From Burkholderiales bacterium RIFCSPHIGHO2_01_FULL_63_240 (lineage in GTDB: Bacteria; Pseudomonadota; Gammaproteobacteria; Burkholderiales; Burkholderiaceae_C), in the NCBI GenBank assembly GCA_001770725.1, contig MERU01000001.1, positions 363,012-427,011 on the forward strand: a stretch of 64,000 nucleotides of DNA. Direction: 5' to 3'. A program made the position numbers and the translations under genes. The number at the start of each line of letters is the position of its first letter. The first letter of the stretch is position 1. Shown here one piece after another: positions 24,664 to 33,622 of this stretch. The notes below the pieces were generated by a model. That model did no database searches and had not been told where the DNA came from. It worked only from the letters and a program-made list of their open reading frames with translations.

Positions 24664-25581
24664 ATGGACCAGACCAAGAAGTTCCTCCACTCCGGCTTTG
24701 ACGGAGTCGATGCGTCGTTCCCTGACACCGCGCAGATGCCTCGCGATGAGCCCACCATCGGCGAGATCATCAGCAAGGCCAACAACCTGTCGCCAGAGCA
24801 GATCGAAACGATCCTGCAGTACCAGAAGGAAAACAGTGTCCGCTTCGGCGAAGCCGCTGTGGCATTGGGTCTGGCCAACACCAACGACGTCATGTGGGCG
24901 CTGGCACAGCAGTTCCACTACCCTTACAGCGGCGAGCACGAAGAGAACTTCAACCAGGAACTCATCGTTGCCACCAATCCGTTCTCGCCGCAGGCCGAGG
25001 CATTCCGAACAACGCGCAGCCACCTCATCATGAAGATGTTCAGTGGCAACGCGCCTCGCAAGGCGCTTGCTGTGTTGAGCGCTGACTCCGGCGACGGCAA
25101 GAGCTATTTCGCCGCCAACATTGCGGCGGCGTTTTCCCAACTCTCCGGCCGGACCCTGTTGGTTGACGCGAACATGCGCAGCCCCAGGCTGCACGAGATT
25201 TTCCAGATCCCCAGCAGCTCGGTGGGCCTGACTAGCATCCTCACCGGACGCTCCGTCAGCAACGTCATCAAGTCGGTCAAGACGATGCCGAGCCTGTTCA
25301 TACTGCCGGTGGGCACCGTTCCACCGAACCCCCTCGAGTTGGCCGAGCGCTCCGCATTCGGGTTGCTGATGAGGGAGTTGCTGACCAAGTTCGATCACGT
25401 CATCGTCGACACCCCTGCGCTGTCGCAAGGCATGGACGGCGCCGTCATCGCCGCGAAATGCGGGGCGGCCGTGCTGCTGGCGCGGCAGAACGTCACCAAA
25501 GTTCGCAAGCTTCAATCTGTCGTGGGTGCCTTGCGCATGTCAGGCACCACCGTTGTTGGCAGCATCGTCGTGGATCACTGA
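24664..25581 (+). CDS. epsG: EpsG-type BY-kinase-like ATPase with N-terminal MshEN-like domain
   Basis: This 305-residue protein has two parts. Residues 31-83 form two 24-residue motifs (31-54 and 60-83), each with Gly at position 3, Leu at 21 and Gln at 24. They are separated by exactly five residues, the layout of the c-di-GMP-binding MshEN domain. The C-terminal part is a bacterial tyrosine-kinase ATPase: Walker A SADSGDGKS (139-147), Walker A' LLVDANMRSP (165-174) and Walker B HVIVDTPA (245-252). It would pair with EpsF to control polymerisation. The usual C-terminal tyrosine cluster is missing (the tail ends VGSIVVDH), so autophosphorylation there is unlikely. It is cytoplasmic at the membrane. 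Confidence 0.9.
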   Translation: MDQTKKFLHSGFDGVDASFPDTAQMPRDEPTIGEIISKANNLSPEQIETILQYQKENSVRFGEAAVALGLANTNDVMWALAQQFHYPYSGEHEENFNQELIVATNPFSPQAEAFRTTRSHLIMKMFSGNAPRKALAVLSADSGDGKSYFAANIAAAFSQLSGRTLLVDANMRSPRLHEIFQIPSSSVGLTSILTGRSVSNVIKSVKTMPSLFILPVGTVPPNPLELAERSAFGLLMRELLTKFDHVIVDTPALSQGMDGAVIAAKCGAAVLLARQNVTKVRKLQSVVGALRMSGTTVVGSIVVDH

Positions 25582-25583
25582 AC

Positions 25584-27065
25584 ATGAAAAAGCCGCAACC
25601 ATGGGCCCTGATTGGATTCAGTCTTGTGTTCATGGCCGGCTCATGGTTGGCGCCTGTCGCCTGGGCAGCCGAGGCCTGTCCGGCCACGCGCACCGTGACC
25701 CCGAAAGGCGCCACCGCTCAAGACATCCAGCAAGCCATCGTCAAGGGTGGTCCAGGCAGCACGGTCCTGCTGTCCGGCAACTACCGGATCGACGCCACCT
25801 TGCGCCTGCTGGATGGCACGACGCTGTGCACCACGGAAGGCGCCACGCTGACATGGGTTGACCCAGCACGCGCCGGCATGATCATCGATGCCACCTCCGC
25901 ATCCGCCACCACCGTGCGCAACCTCATCCTGGATGGCCGAGGGATCGCCGTGCGCGGCCGGGGGCACGTCATCGAGAGCAACCTGATTCGCAACATCCAG
26001 CAGCCAGCCTACCTGCAACAGGACAAACGGCGCTGGGGAGAACGCCATGGCGTCTTCATCCCCGACCAGGGTGATGACCTGACCATCAGGCAAAACCTGT
26101 TCAGCAACATCGTCGACACAGGGGTGATGGGCTACAACATCGATCGCAGCCTCATCGCGGACAACAAGTTCGGCGACGTCCATGAAGGCATCCACCTGTT
26201 TTCGGTTTCACGCACCCAGATCCGCAACAACAGCGGCCAGGGCTTCCGCGCCATGTCGATCGAGATTCAGGGCGACAACCTGCCAGGTCTCGTCGTCGAA
26301 GCCAACCGGTTCGGCCGGTGGCACAAGGACCACGAGAAAGGCGCCTACGCGATGTCCATCGTGGCAGGCGCGTCGGCGGTCATTCGAGACAACGTGATCG
26401 AGGGCTCTCCCCTCATGGCTGCCGGGCTGGAGATCGGCGGCCATGCGCCCCTTGTGCAACGCAATCAGCTGACAGATGCCAACATCATCGTCACCGACTC
26501 GCCAGACGCCGTGCTGCAGGCCAATCAGCTGATCCGAGCAGGCATCGTCAAGGACGTCAACCGCGTCAAAGGCGGGAAACTCACCATCCAGGACAACGTC
26601 ATCCAGGACGCGCCCCGAGCCGCCATCACCACCGATCACTGGTGGGGCTACGACCAGGTGATCATCCAGGGCAACCAGATCTCCAAGAAGCTGTCTTCCG
26701 ATACCCAGGAATTCGTGGGCATCCTTGCATCGGACTTCCAGAAGCAGCCACTGAGGATCGAGAACAACCGCATCACCATCAGCAAGGGTGGCGTCAGTCG
26801 CCATGTGCCCGTCACTTGCATCAAAAACGGGGGCAGCCAGGGCAACCTGAGGGGCATGCGCGTGGTGGGCAACACCTGCGATGGAGGCGGTGTGGCCACC
26901 TTCAGCGACAGCAACGCTCCAGGGGGGCACATCGACGTGACCTACGAGCGCAACCAGCTCATGAACCTGCGAGACACGATCACCGGTGACACCACGGGCT
27001 TGAAGGCCAAAGACAATCAGTTGGTCAATGTCACCGCCGATCAGGCGCGACTGGGCAACCGCTGA
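25584..27065 (+). CDS. Secreted right-handed parallel beta-helix protein
   Basis: This 493-residue protein has a Sec signal peptide (cleavage near AWAAEAC, about residue 30). Pectate-lyase-like beta-helix turns repeat throughout: GTTLCTTEGATLTW, NLILDGRGIAVRG, ESNLIRNIQ, IRQNLFSNI, VEANRFGRW and so on, with Asn-rich ladder positions. Such proteins in polysaccharide loci are lyases, epimerases or depolymerases acting on the product in the periplasm or outside. No catalytic set can be assigned. It follows epsG after two bases and ends the epsD unit. It may trim chains or belong to the export gate. Confidence 0.83.
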   Translation: MKKPQPWALIGFSLVFMAGSWLAPVAWAAEACPATRTVTPKGATAQDIQQAIVKGGPGSTVLLSGNYRIDATLRLLDGTTLCTTEGATLTWVDPARAGMIIDATSASATTVRNLILDGRGIAVRGRGHVIESNLIRNIQQPAYLQQDKRRWGERHGVFIPDQGDDLTIRQNLFSNIVDTGVMGYNIDRSLIADNKFGDVHEGIHLFSVSRTQIRNNSGQGFRAMSIEIQGDNLPGLVVEANRFGRWHKDHEKGAYAMSIVAGASAVIRDNVIEGSPLMAAGLEIGGHAPLVQRNQLTDANIIVTDSPDAVLQANQLIRAGIVKDVNRVKGGKLTIQDNVIQDAPRAAITTDHWWGYDQVIIQGNQISKKLSSDTQEFVGILASDFQKQPLRIENNRITISKGGVSRHVPVTCIKNGGSQGNLRGMRVVGNTCDGGGVATFSDSNAPGGHIDVTYERNQLMNLRDTITGDTTGLKAKDNQLVNVTADQARLGNR

Positions 27066-27068
27066 ACG

Positions 27069-28406
27069 TCAGCGGCGCCCAAGGCGGCCAACCAACGGCG
27101 CGCCCACCAGCTCCTGCAATTCGTCGACCGACCTGACGCGACGGTCACGCCTCTCGCTCGCATAGGCCCCGATCCACGCCAACAGCAGGCCCATGCCCAC
27201 AGAAACCGGGACGAAGTACGTCAGGCTCGGGAACCAGGTGCTCGCAGGCAACCCAGAGAGGCTGATCACCCGAACGTCGCCACGGGGCGCATCCTTCAAA
27301 AGCTCGGTCAACTCGGCCTGTGTCAAAGCATCTTCGTACCGCTCCGCGCTCAGGTCGGCTTTCTGTTGAGCGGAGACCAATGCCTGGCGCTGCTGTTCGC
27401 GCACCAACAATGCAGCCTGCTTGCGCGCATCGTCCTGCTGCAGCGACCTCACGGCCTGCCCCATCCCGCTCGCCCGGGTCGACTGAGAGGCGCGCCGTTT
27501 CTGCTCGTAACGCCGAATGTCGGCCTCCAATCCCACCGTCGACGCATCCAGGGCCCGCACGATGGGGTGCTGATCCCCCATGGATGACACGGCCTCCGCA
27601 CGCTGCGTGCGCAATGCAGACAGGCGCTCCCGCTGCTGCAACAGATAGGCGTCATCGAGAAGCGTGCCTGGATCGGCCTTGCCAGCCAGGACCTGGTTGA
27701 TCGCCTCCTGACCCAGGAACGCGCCAACGACGTTCGAGGTCTGGTTGCTGCCCTGCAAATGCGCGCGCAGATCGGGGTCGGCCACCACGTCCACGACCAT
27801 GGCCCGGGAGGATCCCTGCGCCAGCTCGGCATGCGCCGAGCGCATCTCGCTCCTGGCCTGCTCCTGGGCCTCGGCGTACGCGCGCCCGGCAAAGAGGTCA
27901 ACGCCCCGGTTCAACTGATCGGAAGCAAAAGCCAGTTCCTCGGCAAATGCATTGGCCATGGCTCGCGCCATTTCAGGAGACGGTGAGGCATACGAGACGG
28001 TCACCAGGCTCGAGCCGGGAGTGGCCCGCGGGATCAATCCGCCCAACACGACGTTTTCGAGCCAGGTCTCGAATGAGGGGCGCCCCTCGCCCAGCATGGC
28101 CCACTGCTGCTGCATCACCGCCATGCGGTCCAGGCCAAGCCTCTTGATCACCCGCTCAGCCACCAAACGGCTGCTCAGCAGACCAACGCGCGAAGCAAGC
28201 AGGTTGGCCTGGACATCGTTCGTTGCGATCTGAACGGGGTTCTCCGACGCATCCAGCAACACCACGGCATCCGCCTTGTAATGATGCGGCAGAGAAAACC
28301 AGCATGCGGCAGCGACGATTTGCGCCAATGCAAAGATGCTCACCGCAAGGACGGGGCGGTGACGCATCACCTGCCAGGGCGCGAGTCTGTTCACCGCGAT
28401 GCTCAT
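27069..28406 (-). CDS. Wzz-like chain-length determinant without kinase partner
   Basis: This 445-residue protein has a membrane helix near residues 18-38 (VLAVSIFALAQIVAAACWF), a periplasmic coiled-coil domain, and a second helix near 400-420 (FVPVSVGMGLLLAWIGAY). The Wzz-type segment (AVVLLDASENPVQIATN) follows the first helix. It is the last gene of the minus-strand operon that begins at the exosortase B gene. Its ATG overlaps the upstream glycosyltransferase stop as ATGA. It is convergent with the beta-helix gene, with 3 bases between the stops. It lacks an adjacent tyrosine kinase, so it may share EpsG. Confidence 0.85.
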   Translation of the reverse strand: MSIAVNRLAPWQVMRHRPVLAVSIFALAQIVAAACWFSLPHHYKADAVVLLDASENPVQIATNDVQANLLASRVGLLSSRLVAERVIKRLGLDRMAVMQQQWAMLGEGRPSFETWLENVVLGGLIPRATPGSSLVTVSYASPSPEMARAMANAFAEELAFASDQLNRGVDLFAGRAYAEAQEQARSEMRSAHAELAQGSSRAMVVDVVADPDLRAHLQGSNQTSNVVGAFLGQEAINQVLAGKADPGTLLDDAYLLQQRERLSALRTQRAEAVSSMGDQHPIVRALDASTVGLEADIRRYEQKRRASQSTRASGMGQAVRSLQQDDARKQAALLVREQQRQALVSAQQKADLSAERYEDALTQAELTELLKDAPRGDVRVISLSGLPASTWFPSLTYFVPVSVGMGLLLAWIGAYASERRDRRVRSVDELQELVGAPLVGRLGRR

Positions 28407-29563
28407 GCTCGGACCCCCATTGGTTGCTGGCCCCTCGCCACCTCATGGCGAATGACACGCCAGACGCCCTCGGCACAGCCCGACCAAGACAGATGCGAGG
28501 CGATTCTGGCCTGGGCCGCTTGCTTCAGAGCGGCCCTTTGCTGCGAGGTCAACCCTTCGGACAGCACCTTGTTCATGGCACGGGCCGCATCCTGAGGCCG
28601 CTCGGGGTGCACGTATGTCGCCAGGGCGCCAGCCACTTCTTCCAGGACCCCTATGTCGGAGCAAACCACAGGCGTTCCCGTGCGGAGCGCCTCCATGGGA
28701 GGGTACCCGAACCCCTCGGTCAGCGACAGGAACAGGAACAAGTCGGCATGCGCATACAGCGCCTGAAGCTCGGTTTCCGAGACCCGGCCCAAGGCAACAA
28801 CGCCAGGCTGGGTCACATCGCTGGCACCACACAGTGCCAACGGCAACGCCTGGTCACCAGCAAGGCCACGGTACGCCTCGTAGGCACGCAAGACCCCATC
28901 CAGGTTCTTGTGGGGCAAACGCGAAGCCATCGCGAAAATGAAGGGCCTGCCGCCCAACGCGGCGGGCAAGTCCTGACGTGCGGCCGTGGCACCGCCCTGC
29001 TCGTCCACACCGTTGAGCACAACAGACACCCTCCCCGCCTCCATGCCCTCGTCAAGCAGATCTCGATGCGTCTGGGCCGAAATGGCCACCACGTGCTCAG
29101 CTTGCGCAAAGGTGTTTCTGAATGCCGATGAAACCAGCCAGGTCTCCAGGCGACCGAAGTACCCGGGCTTTCGCCGGAAATACCAAAAGGGGATCAGGTC
29201 ATGCACAACGGTCACACGCGGCACGCGACCTGGCCACAACAGCCTCCTCGGCACGAACCCCTTGGGGGACAGGTAAGCATCGACACCATGCTGTCGCGCC
29301 CACAAGGCACAGACACCCCGCATCCACGCTTGCCGCCAGAGATGCCCGGGCATGTTCGGCACGATCCGCATCAACGTCACACCGCCGAGCCCCGCAGCTT
29401 CAGCGAAGTCCTTTTCATTGTCGCCATTGCAAACCAGGAGCAGCTGGTCACCAACCGAGAGCTGCCTGGCCATTTCCGTGACCAGGCCCATTGCATAGCG
29501 ATAAATGCCCAAGCTCTTGCCAGAGTCCGGGGTCAGTTCGACGGCATCGAACATCAACCTCAT
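28403..29563 (-). CDS. Glycosyltransferase family 4 (GT-B)
   Basis: This 386-residue cytoplasmic GT-B transferase has an N-terminal acceptor domain with VVHDLIPFWYF near residue 120. The C-terminal donor domain has FIFAMASRLPHKNLDGVLRA near 210 and the EX7E motif EGFGYPPME near 285. It adds one sugar to the lipid-linked repeat unit; donor and linkage cannot be told. It sits between the polymerase and the Wzz-like gene with 4-base overlaps at both ends, so translation is coupled. Confidence 0.88.
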   Translation of the reverse strand: MRLMFDAVELTPDSGKSLGIYRYAMGLVTEMARQLSVGDQLLLVCNGDNEKDFAEAAGLGGVTLMRIVPNMPGHLWRQAWMRGVCALWARQHGVDAYLSPKGFVPRRLLWPGRVPRVTVVHDLIPFWYFRRKPGYFGRLETWLVSSAFRNTFAQAEHVVAISAQTHRDLLDEGMEAGRVSVVLNGVDEQGGATAARQDLPAALGGRPFIFAMASRLPHKNLDGVLRAYEAYRGLAGDQALPLALCGASDVTQPGVVALGRVSETELQALYAHADLFLFLSLTEGFGYPPMEALRTGTPVVCSDIGVLEEVAGALATYVHPERPQDAARAMNKVLSEGLTSQQRAALKQAAQARIASHLSWSGCAEGVWRVIRHEVARGQQPMGVRA

Positions 29564-31149
29564 GGCGCCCCCCCGGATGTGCCCGGCAGCTTGATCCGAC
29601 CGACAACCACCAGGTATTCGATCAAGGCAAACCCAGCCACAAAGTAGTACATCGCGGCAAACGACGGGGTTTCAAAATGCGGCTCGGACAGCGACTGCAC
29701 CAACAGCATCAGCATGATGATGAAGCACCACGCCGCAACCCCTCTGTAATGACCATTGGCTTGCAGAGGCATCCGCAATCGGGCCCCCTTGGCAGCCGCC
29801 ACCAGCGGCACCAGGATCACGTACATCCACAGCGAGAAATAGACCACGCCACCCCGAGAGAGGCTGGAAATGAAGCTGTTGTGGGGTTCTCGGACCACGA
29901 CGCCTTCGCCATAGTCGCCACCTGGCGCACGGAAATTGGTCAGCGGAGGCCCGTATCCCACCCCCAGCATGATCGTCTCCGGATTCGCCGACCACTTCCC
30001 CAGGGACGATGCCCACCAATCCAGGCGCTGGTTGACACCGTGGGCACCGGCTTCGTCGCCATGCTTGCCCGACACCGACAGGAACCGATCAACTGCTGCC
30101 GACAAGGTGAGCTCCGAAATGCGCCCCGACACCTTGACGCTGAAGACCTCCAGCAGGCCGAGCGCTGCCACCAGGATCACCACCCCGGCAATCGTTGCCG
30201 TGAAAGCCTTGCGGTAACCGAAAAAGGCCAGCACGAAAGGCAGCAGCAGCACCATGCCGTACAGGTTGCGCGACTGCGTCAGCCCGACCGCCACCAAGGT
30301 GCCGATCATGATGAGCGCAACCAAGGGATAACGCAGCCACTTTGCCTGCGGGTAGGCCCAGGGGATGGCATACCAGGCAGAGATGGCAGCAAGGGCGTTG
30401 ACCGATGCCGTCAGCATCCACCCCACGACCGGGATGGTCTGCTGGTAGCTCTGGAAAGCGGGCGAGATGGCCTGCAACTCCATCGCGAACGGTGCCAGGC
30501 ACCCATACAGCACCCCAGCGATCATCCAGATGCGGATGAAGCGGGCGCGCCAAGCCAGCCAGCTGCCCATCATCAAGCCACAAGCTGCAACGCTCAACCC
30601 GGCCAGGAAGTAGATCAAGTCCACCACGGACAGGATGTCCCGCAGGGCCGACATGCCGTAGGTCTTGATGCCTGGGTACAGATGAATCAGGGGCGGCACG
30701 ATCAAGGCCACCAGGCACACCCAGAACGCTGGGACCTGCTTGAGCACCACGAACGTCTTGGGCAGCAGAAAGAACAGCGCGATCAACACCCCCAACTCGG
30801 CCAGCGTGAACTTGATGCCCCCGCCCCCCACCACGATGTTGGTGAACCCGTAGTTGAAGATGACCTGCCCCAGGATCATGGACAGGGCCAACCGGACGTA
30901 CCAGGGTGATGAGCCCGCGACCATCTGGAAGGCCAGCAACAGCAAGCCCACCACCACGGCCCAACGCAGCACCATGAGCACCGTGAACGGGTTGATGACC
31001 AGCCAGTAGTTCAGGCCAGCCGGCACGATGATCGCCAGGAAAAAGATCAAGCCCAGGTCAAAGCGGCTGACAGAGACTCGGGACGCCAAGCCACCGGAGG
31101 CGAGAGGGGAACGCTGCCATGGCAGGCGCGTGGACAGCGCTGGCTTCAT
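29560..31149 (-). CDS. O-antigen ligase/Wzy-type polymerase
   Basis: This 529-residue inner-membrane protein has about twelve membrane segments. A large periplasmic loop near residues 330-420 carries GVGYGPPLTNF and EPHNSFISSLSRGG, the His-containing motif of the O-antigen ligase/polymerase (Wzy_C) family. It probably polymerises repeat units of one polysaccharide. It lies within a tightly overlapping operon beside a flippase (32357-33622) and a Wzz-like protein, as expected for a Wzx/Wzy-dependent system. A second polymerase candidate lies at 59968-61293. Confidence 0.82.
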   Translation of the reverse strand: MKPALSTRLPWQRSPLASGGLASRVSVSRFDLGLIFFLAIIVPAGLNYWLVINPFTVLMVLRWAVVVGLLLLAFQMVAGSSPWYVRLALSMILGQVIFNYGFTNIVVGGGGIKFTLAELGVLIALFFLLPKTFVVLKQVPAFWVCLVALIVPPLIHLYPGIKTYGMSALRDILSVVDLIYFLAGLSVAACGLMMGSWLAWRARFIRIWMIAGVLYGCLAPFAMELQAISPAFQSYQQTIPVVGWMLTASVNALAAISAWYAIPWAYPQAKWLRYPLVALIMIGTLVAVGLTQSRNLYGMVLLLPFVLAFFGYRKAFTATIAGVVILVAALGLLEVFSVKVSGRISELTLSAAVDRFLSVSGKHGDEAGAHGVNQRLDWWASSLGKWSANPETIMLGVGYGPPLTNFRAPGGDYGEGVVVREPHNSFISSLSRGGVVYFSLWMYVILVPLVAAAKGARLRMPLQANGHYRGVAAWCFIIMLMLLVQSLSEPHFETPSFAAMYYFVAGFALIEYLVVVGRIKLPGTSGGAP

Positions 31150-32360
31150 GCTTCAAGGGCTCCATACACACGACGCACCTGCTGCGCCCAGCTCAGCTGC
31201 CTCGCTTGCTCGCAGGCCGCATCGTGCATGGCCTGCCGTTGCACCTCATCGAGGCTGGCAAAGTCAGTGATGGCTTTGGCCAGGCGCCTGGCCAGCTCAT
31301 CGTAACTGGCATCCTGGGTGGACACCACCACCCCGCAACCTGGATTCAGGAAGTGCTTGGGACCGCCAAGGTCGACACAGATCACAGGCAAACCTCGGGA
31401 AAGGGACTCCAGGACAACCGTGCCCCCCGAATCATGCAGGCTGGGGAACAGGAACGCATCTGCGCGATGGTAAAGCGACATCAGCTCGGCCTGCGGAATG
31501 CGTGCCCGCATGGTCAGGCGCGCCCCCAGCCCCAGCCTCTGCGCCTGCCTGACCAGCGTCTCCTGCATGGCGCCGTCGCCCACGATCAGCAACTCGATGT
31601 CTGCCCCGTCCCGCACCGCCAGCGCCATGGCATCCAGGGCAATGTGCAGCCCCTTGAGCGCCATCAAGCGCCCGGCGAACAGGAAGGTTGTGCGCGGCCG
31701 TTTGCGCACAGGCGACTCCCGCGGCACCACGTCCGGTGCCCCCACCTCATTGACCACCACGACCCGATCCTGCCAGCGCGCGGGGATGAAGCGCGCGGTG
31801 TCATCGGTGCGGCAGAAGATCTTTTCCGCGCGGGCGAGCGCCGCCTGTGCAAAGGGATCGACCCGAAACGAGTACAGCACGAGATCTCGCACGATCTCTC
31901 TGAGGATCAGCTTGAAAGGCGCCCCACGATAGAACTTCAAAGGTGATCGCTCTCCGCCTCCGAGTGGCCCGGCGATGTAGCGTTTCCCCACGAACCCAAG
32001 CCAGCACGGATAGCGAATGGACCCCAGGGTCAGGTGATGAATCAGGTCGTAGTCGTCACGCTTTTGCAACTGCCTGGCAAAGCCCACCGCCCTCATCTGC
32101 CACCAGGTGATGTAGAGCTGCGAATCGAGGTGGGGACGCTTGAACGAAGTCCAGAAAGGCTCGCAGTGAAAGTACTCGACCTTCAGCCGAGGCACGTGGC
32201 TGCGCTGCAAGGCCTCTTCGACATCCTTGCGAAACCAGGCGTGCGTGAGCACGGTCACGTCGTGCTCCTGGGCCAGCGCCAACGCCCAGTGCCAGCCGAC
32301 GCCACACTCGGAACCCAGGATCGGCGAGAAGGCAAAAGCAGAAAGCAGGATCTTCATCAC
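31146..32360 (-). CDS. Glycosyltransferase family 4 (GT-B), variant motif
   Basis: This 404-residue glycosyltransferase begins [25 protein letters not shown]; the SP..GSE..VGW pattern is typical of one GT4 subgroup. The donor domain has FLFAGRLMALKGLHIALDAM near residue 230, ELLIVGDGAM near 260 and DSGGTVVLE near 320 in place of the usual EX7E first Glu. It overlaps the flippase stop and the polymerase start by four bases each. It would assemble part of the repeat unit on the cytoplasmic face. Confidence 0.87.
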   Translation of the reverse strand: MMKILLSAFAFSPILGSECGVGWHWALALAQEHDVTVLTHAWFRKDVEEALQRSHVPRLKVEYFHCEPFWTSFKRPHLDSQLYITWWQMRAVGFARQLQKRDDYDLIHHLTLGSIRYPCWLGFVGKRYIAGPLGGGERSPLKFYRGAPFKLILREIVRDLVLYSFRVDPFAQAALARAEKIFCRTDDTARFIPARWQDRVVVVNEVGAPDVVPRESPVRKRPRTTFLFAGRLMALKGLHIALDAMALAVRDGADIELLIVGDGAMQETLVRQAQRLGLGARLTMRARIPQAELMSLYHRADAFLFPSLHDSGGTVVLESLSRGLPVICVDLGGPKHFLNPGCGVVVSTQDASYDELARRLAKAITDFASLDEVQRQAMHDAACEQARQLSWAQQVRRVYGALEA

Positions 32361-33622
32361 GCACCTTTCAGGCTGGCCACTTCACGGCAGTCGCGCCTGA
32401 ACATCACCCAGTGCCAAGCTGTGGGCACGATGTACCCGACATTGGCCACCCATATCGCTCCACTCAACCCGAAACGGGGGATCAGCAGCGGAGCCAGCAC
32501 CACGGAGCAGATGGTCCCAGCCAGGTAGGCGTGAAAGATCTGCTCGGTGCGCCCCAGAGCCAAACCGCCGGCCTGCGTCACGAACGACAACATGGCCACC
32601 AGCGGGCCGATGGCGGCCATCGGCAAGATCTCCGCCACCGGCATGTACCTTGCGCCATACAGGATCGACACCAGGAACTCGCCGAAGACCACCAGGATCA
32701 GCACCATGCACGCCGAGGCGAGCAGCACCGCGACGCTCAACCTGTTCAGGGCCTGGCGAAACGCCTCGAAGCCACGCTCATGGTAGATGCGCGTGGCCAC
32801 GATGGGCAGGTAATTGCCCATGGTCTGACGCAAGATGTTGAGCACGTTGAGGATGGAGTTGGCGGCGTTGTAATGAGCCACCCACAACACGCTGCCAAAC
32901 TCGGCAATCTGGAATGGCACCAGCATGAATGACCCGAACAGAAACACCTGGCTGCCACAAACCCACTTCGAGTGGTCCCAATGCTCACGAGCGATCGCCC
33001 TGACCGCCGACCAGGTTGGCCACTGATGCGAGGAGCCCGTGTCCCCACTTGCCTGCCATCCGATCGCGCAGGAAATCAGGAACCACGCAGCCCCGACCCA
33101 CAAAATGCCCTGCACAGACATCGTCACATCCCACCAGACCATGGCAAGCAGCGAGCCCAGGTAGCCGCCGTACGCCACCATGTCCATCAACCATGCCAGG
33201 CGAATGCTCGAAGTGGTGAAGCACAGCCTTCGAACAGCCTCTTGCAGCAGGTAGGCCAGCAAGTAGCCCAACACCGCCAAGGTCAAGCCCTGATCAGGAA
33301 AATAGCGCCAACCCAAGGCAGCCACGCCCACGCAGACCAGTGGCCAGAGCAGGAGGTGCAACACCACCACCGCCCTGAAACGCTGGGTCAGTGCATCCCC
33401 TCCGTCTGACACCCCGAGCACGCTCATGGGCTGCGTCAGGTACGAGCGGTACATGGCGCTGACAAAAAGGGTCACCGTCACGGACAGGCCGAAGACGGAA
33501 AACGCCTCGACAGACACCAACCGCGCGACCAGCAGCGTTGTGAGGAAGGTGCAGGCAGAGACCAGCACCTGATCCGACAAGGCCCACAAGGCGTCAGAGC
33601 GCCATCGCGAGAGCACGCTCAC
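32357..33622 (-). CDS. Wzx-type polysaccharide flippase (set 1)
   Basis: This 421-residue protein has about 12 to 14 hydrophobic segments and belongs to the oligosaccharide flippase/MATE-like exporter family. It moves lipid-linked repeat units across the inner membrane. N-terminal segments [22 protein letters not shown] and the polar residues within membrane helices fit the family. The GTG start at 33622 overlaps the gmd stop as GTGA. A second flippase is at 50484-51740. Confidence 0.8.
   Translation of the reverse strand: MSVLSRWRSDALWALSDQVLVSACTFLTTLLVARLVSVEAFSVFGLSVTVTLFVSAMYRSYLTQPMSVLGVSDGGDALTQRFRAVVVLHLLLWPLVCVGVAALGWRYFPDQGLTLAVLGYLLAYLLQEAVRRLCFTTSSIRLAWLMDMVAYGGYLGSLLAMVWWDVTMSVQGILWVGAAWFLISCAIGWQASGDTGSSHQWPTWSAVRAIAREHWDHSKWVCGSQVFLFGSFMLVPFQIAEFGSVLWVAHYNAANSILNVLNILRQTMGNYLPIVATRIYHERGFEAFRQALNRLSVAVLLASACMVLILVVFGEFLVSILYGARYMPVAEILPMAAIGPLVAMLSFVTQAGGLALGRTEQIFHAYLAGTICSVVLAPLLIPRFGLSGAIWVANVGYIVPTAWHWVMFRRDCREVASLKGA

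Noticed and set aside
25584..27065. PEP-CTERM substrate for the local exosortases
   Set aside because: The C-terminus has no PEP motif, hydrophobic helix or basic cluster; the second beta-helix protein and EpsD also lack them.
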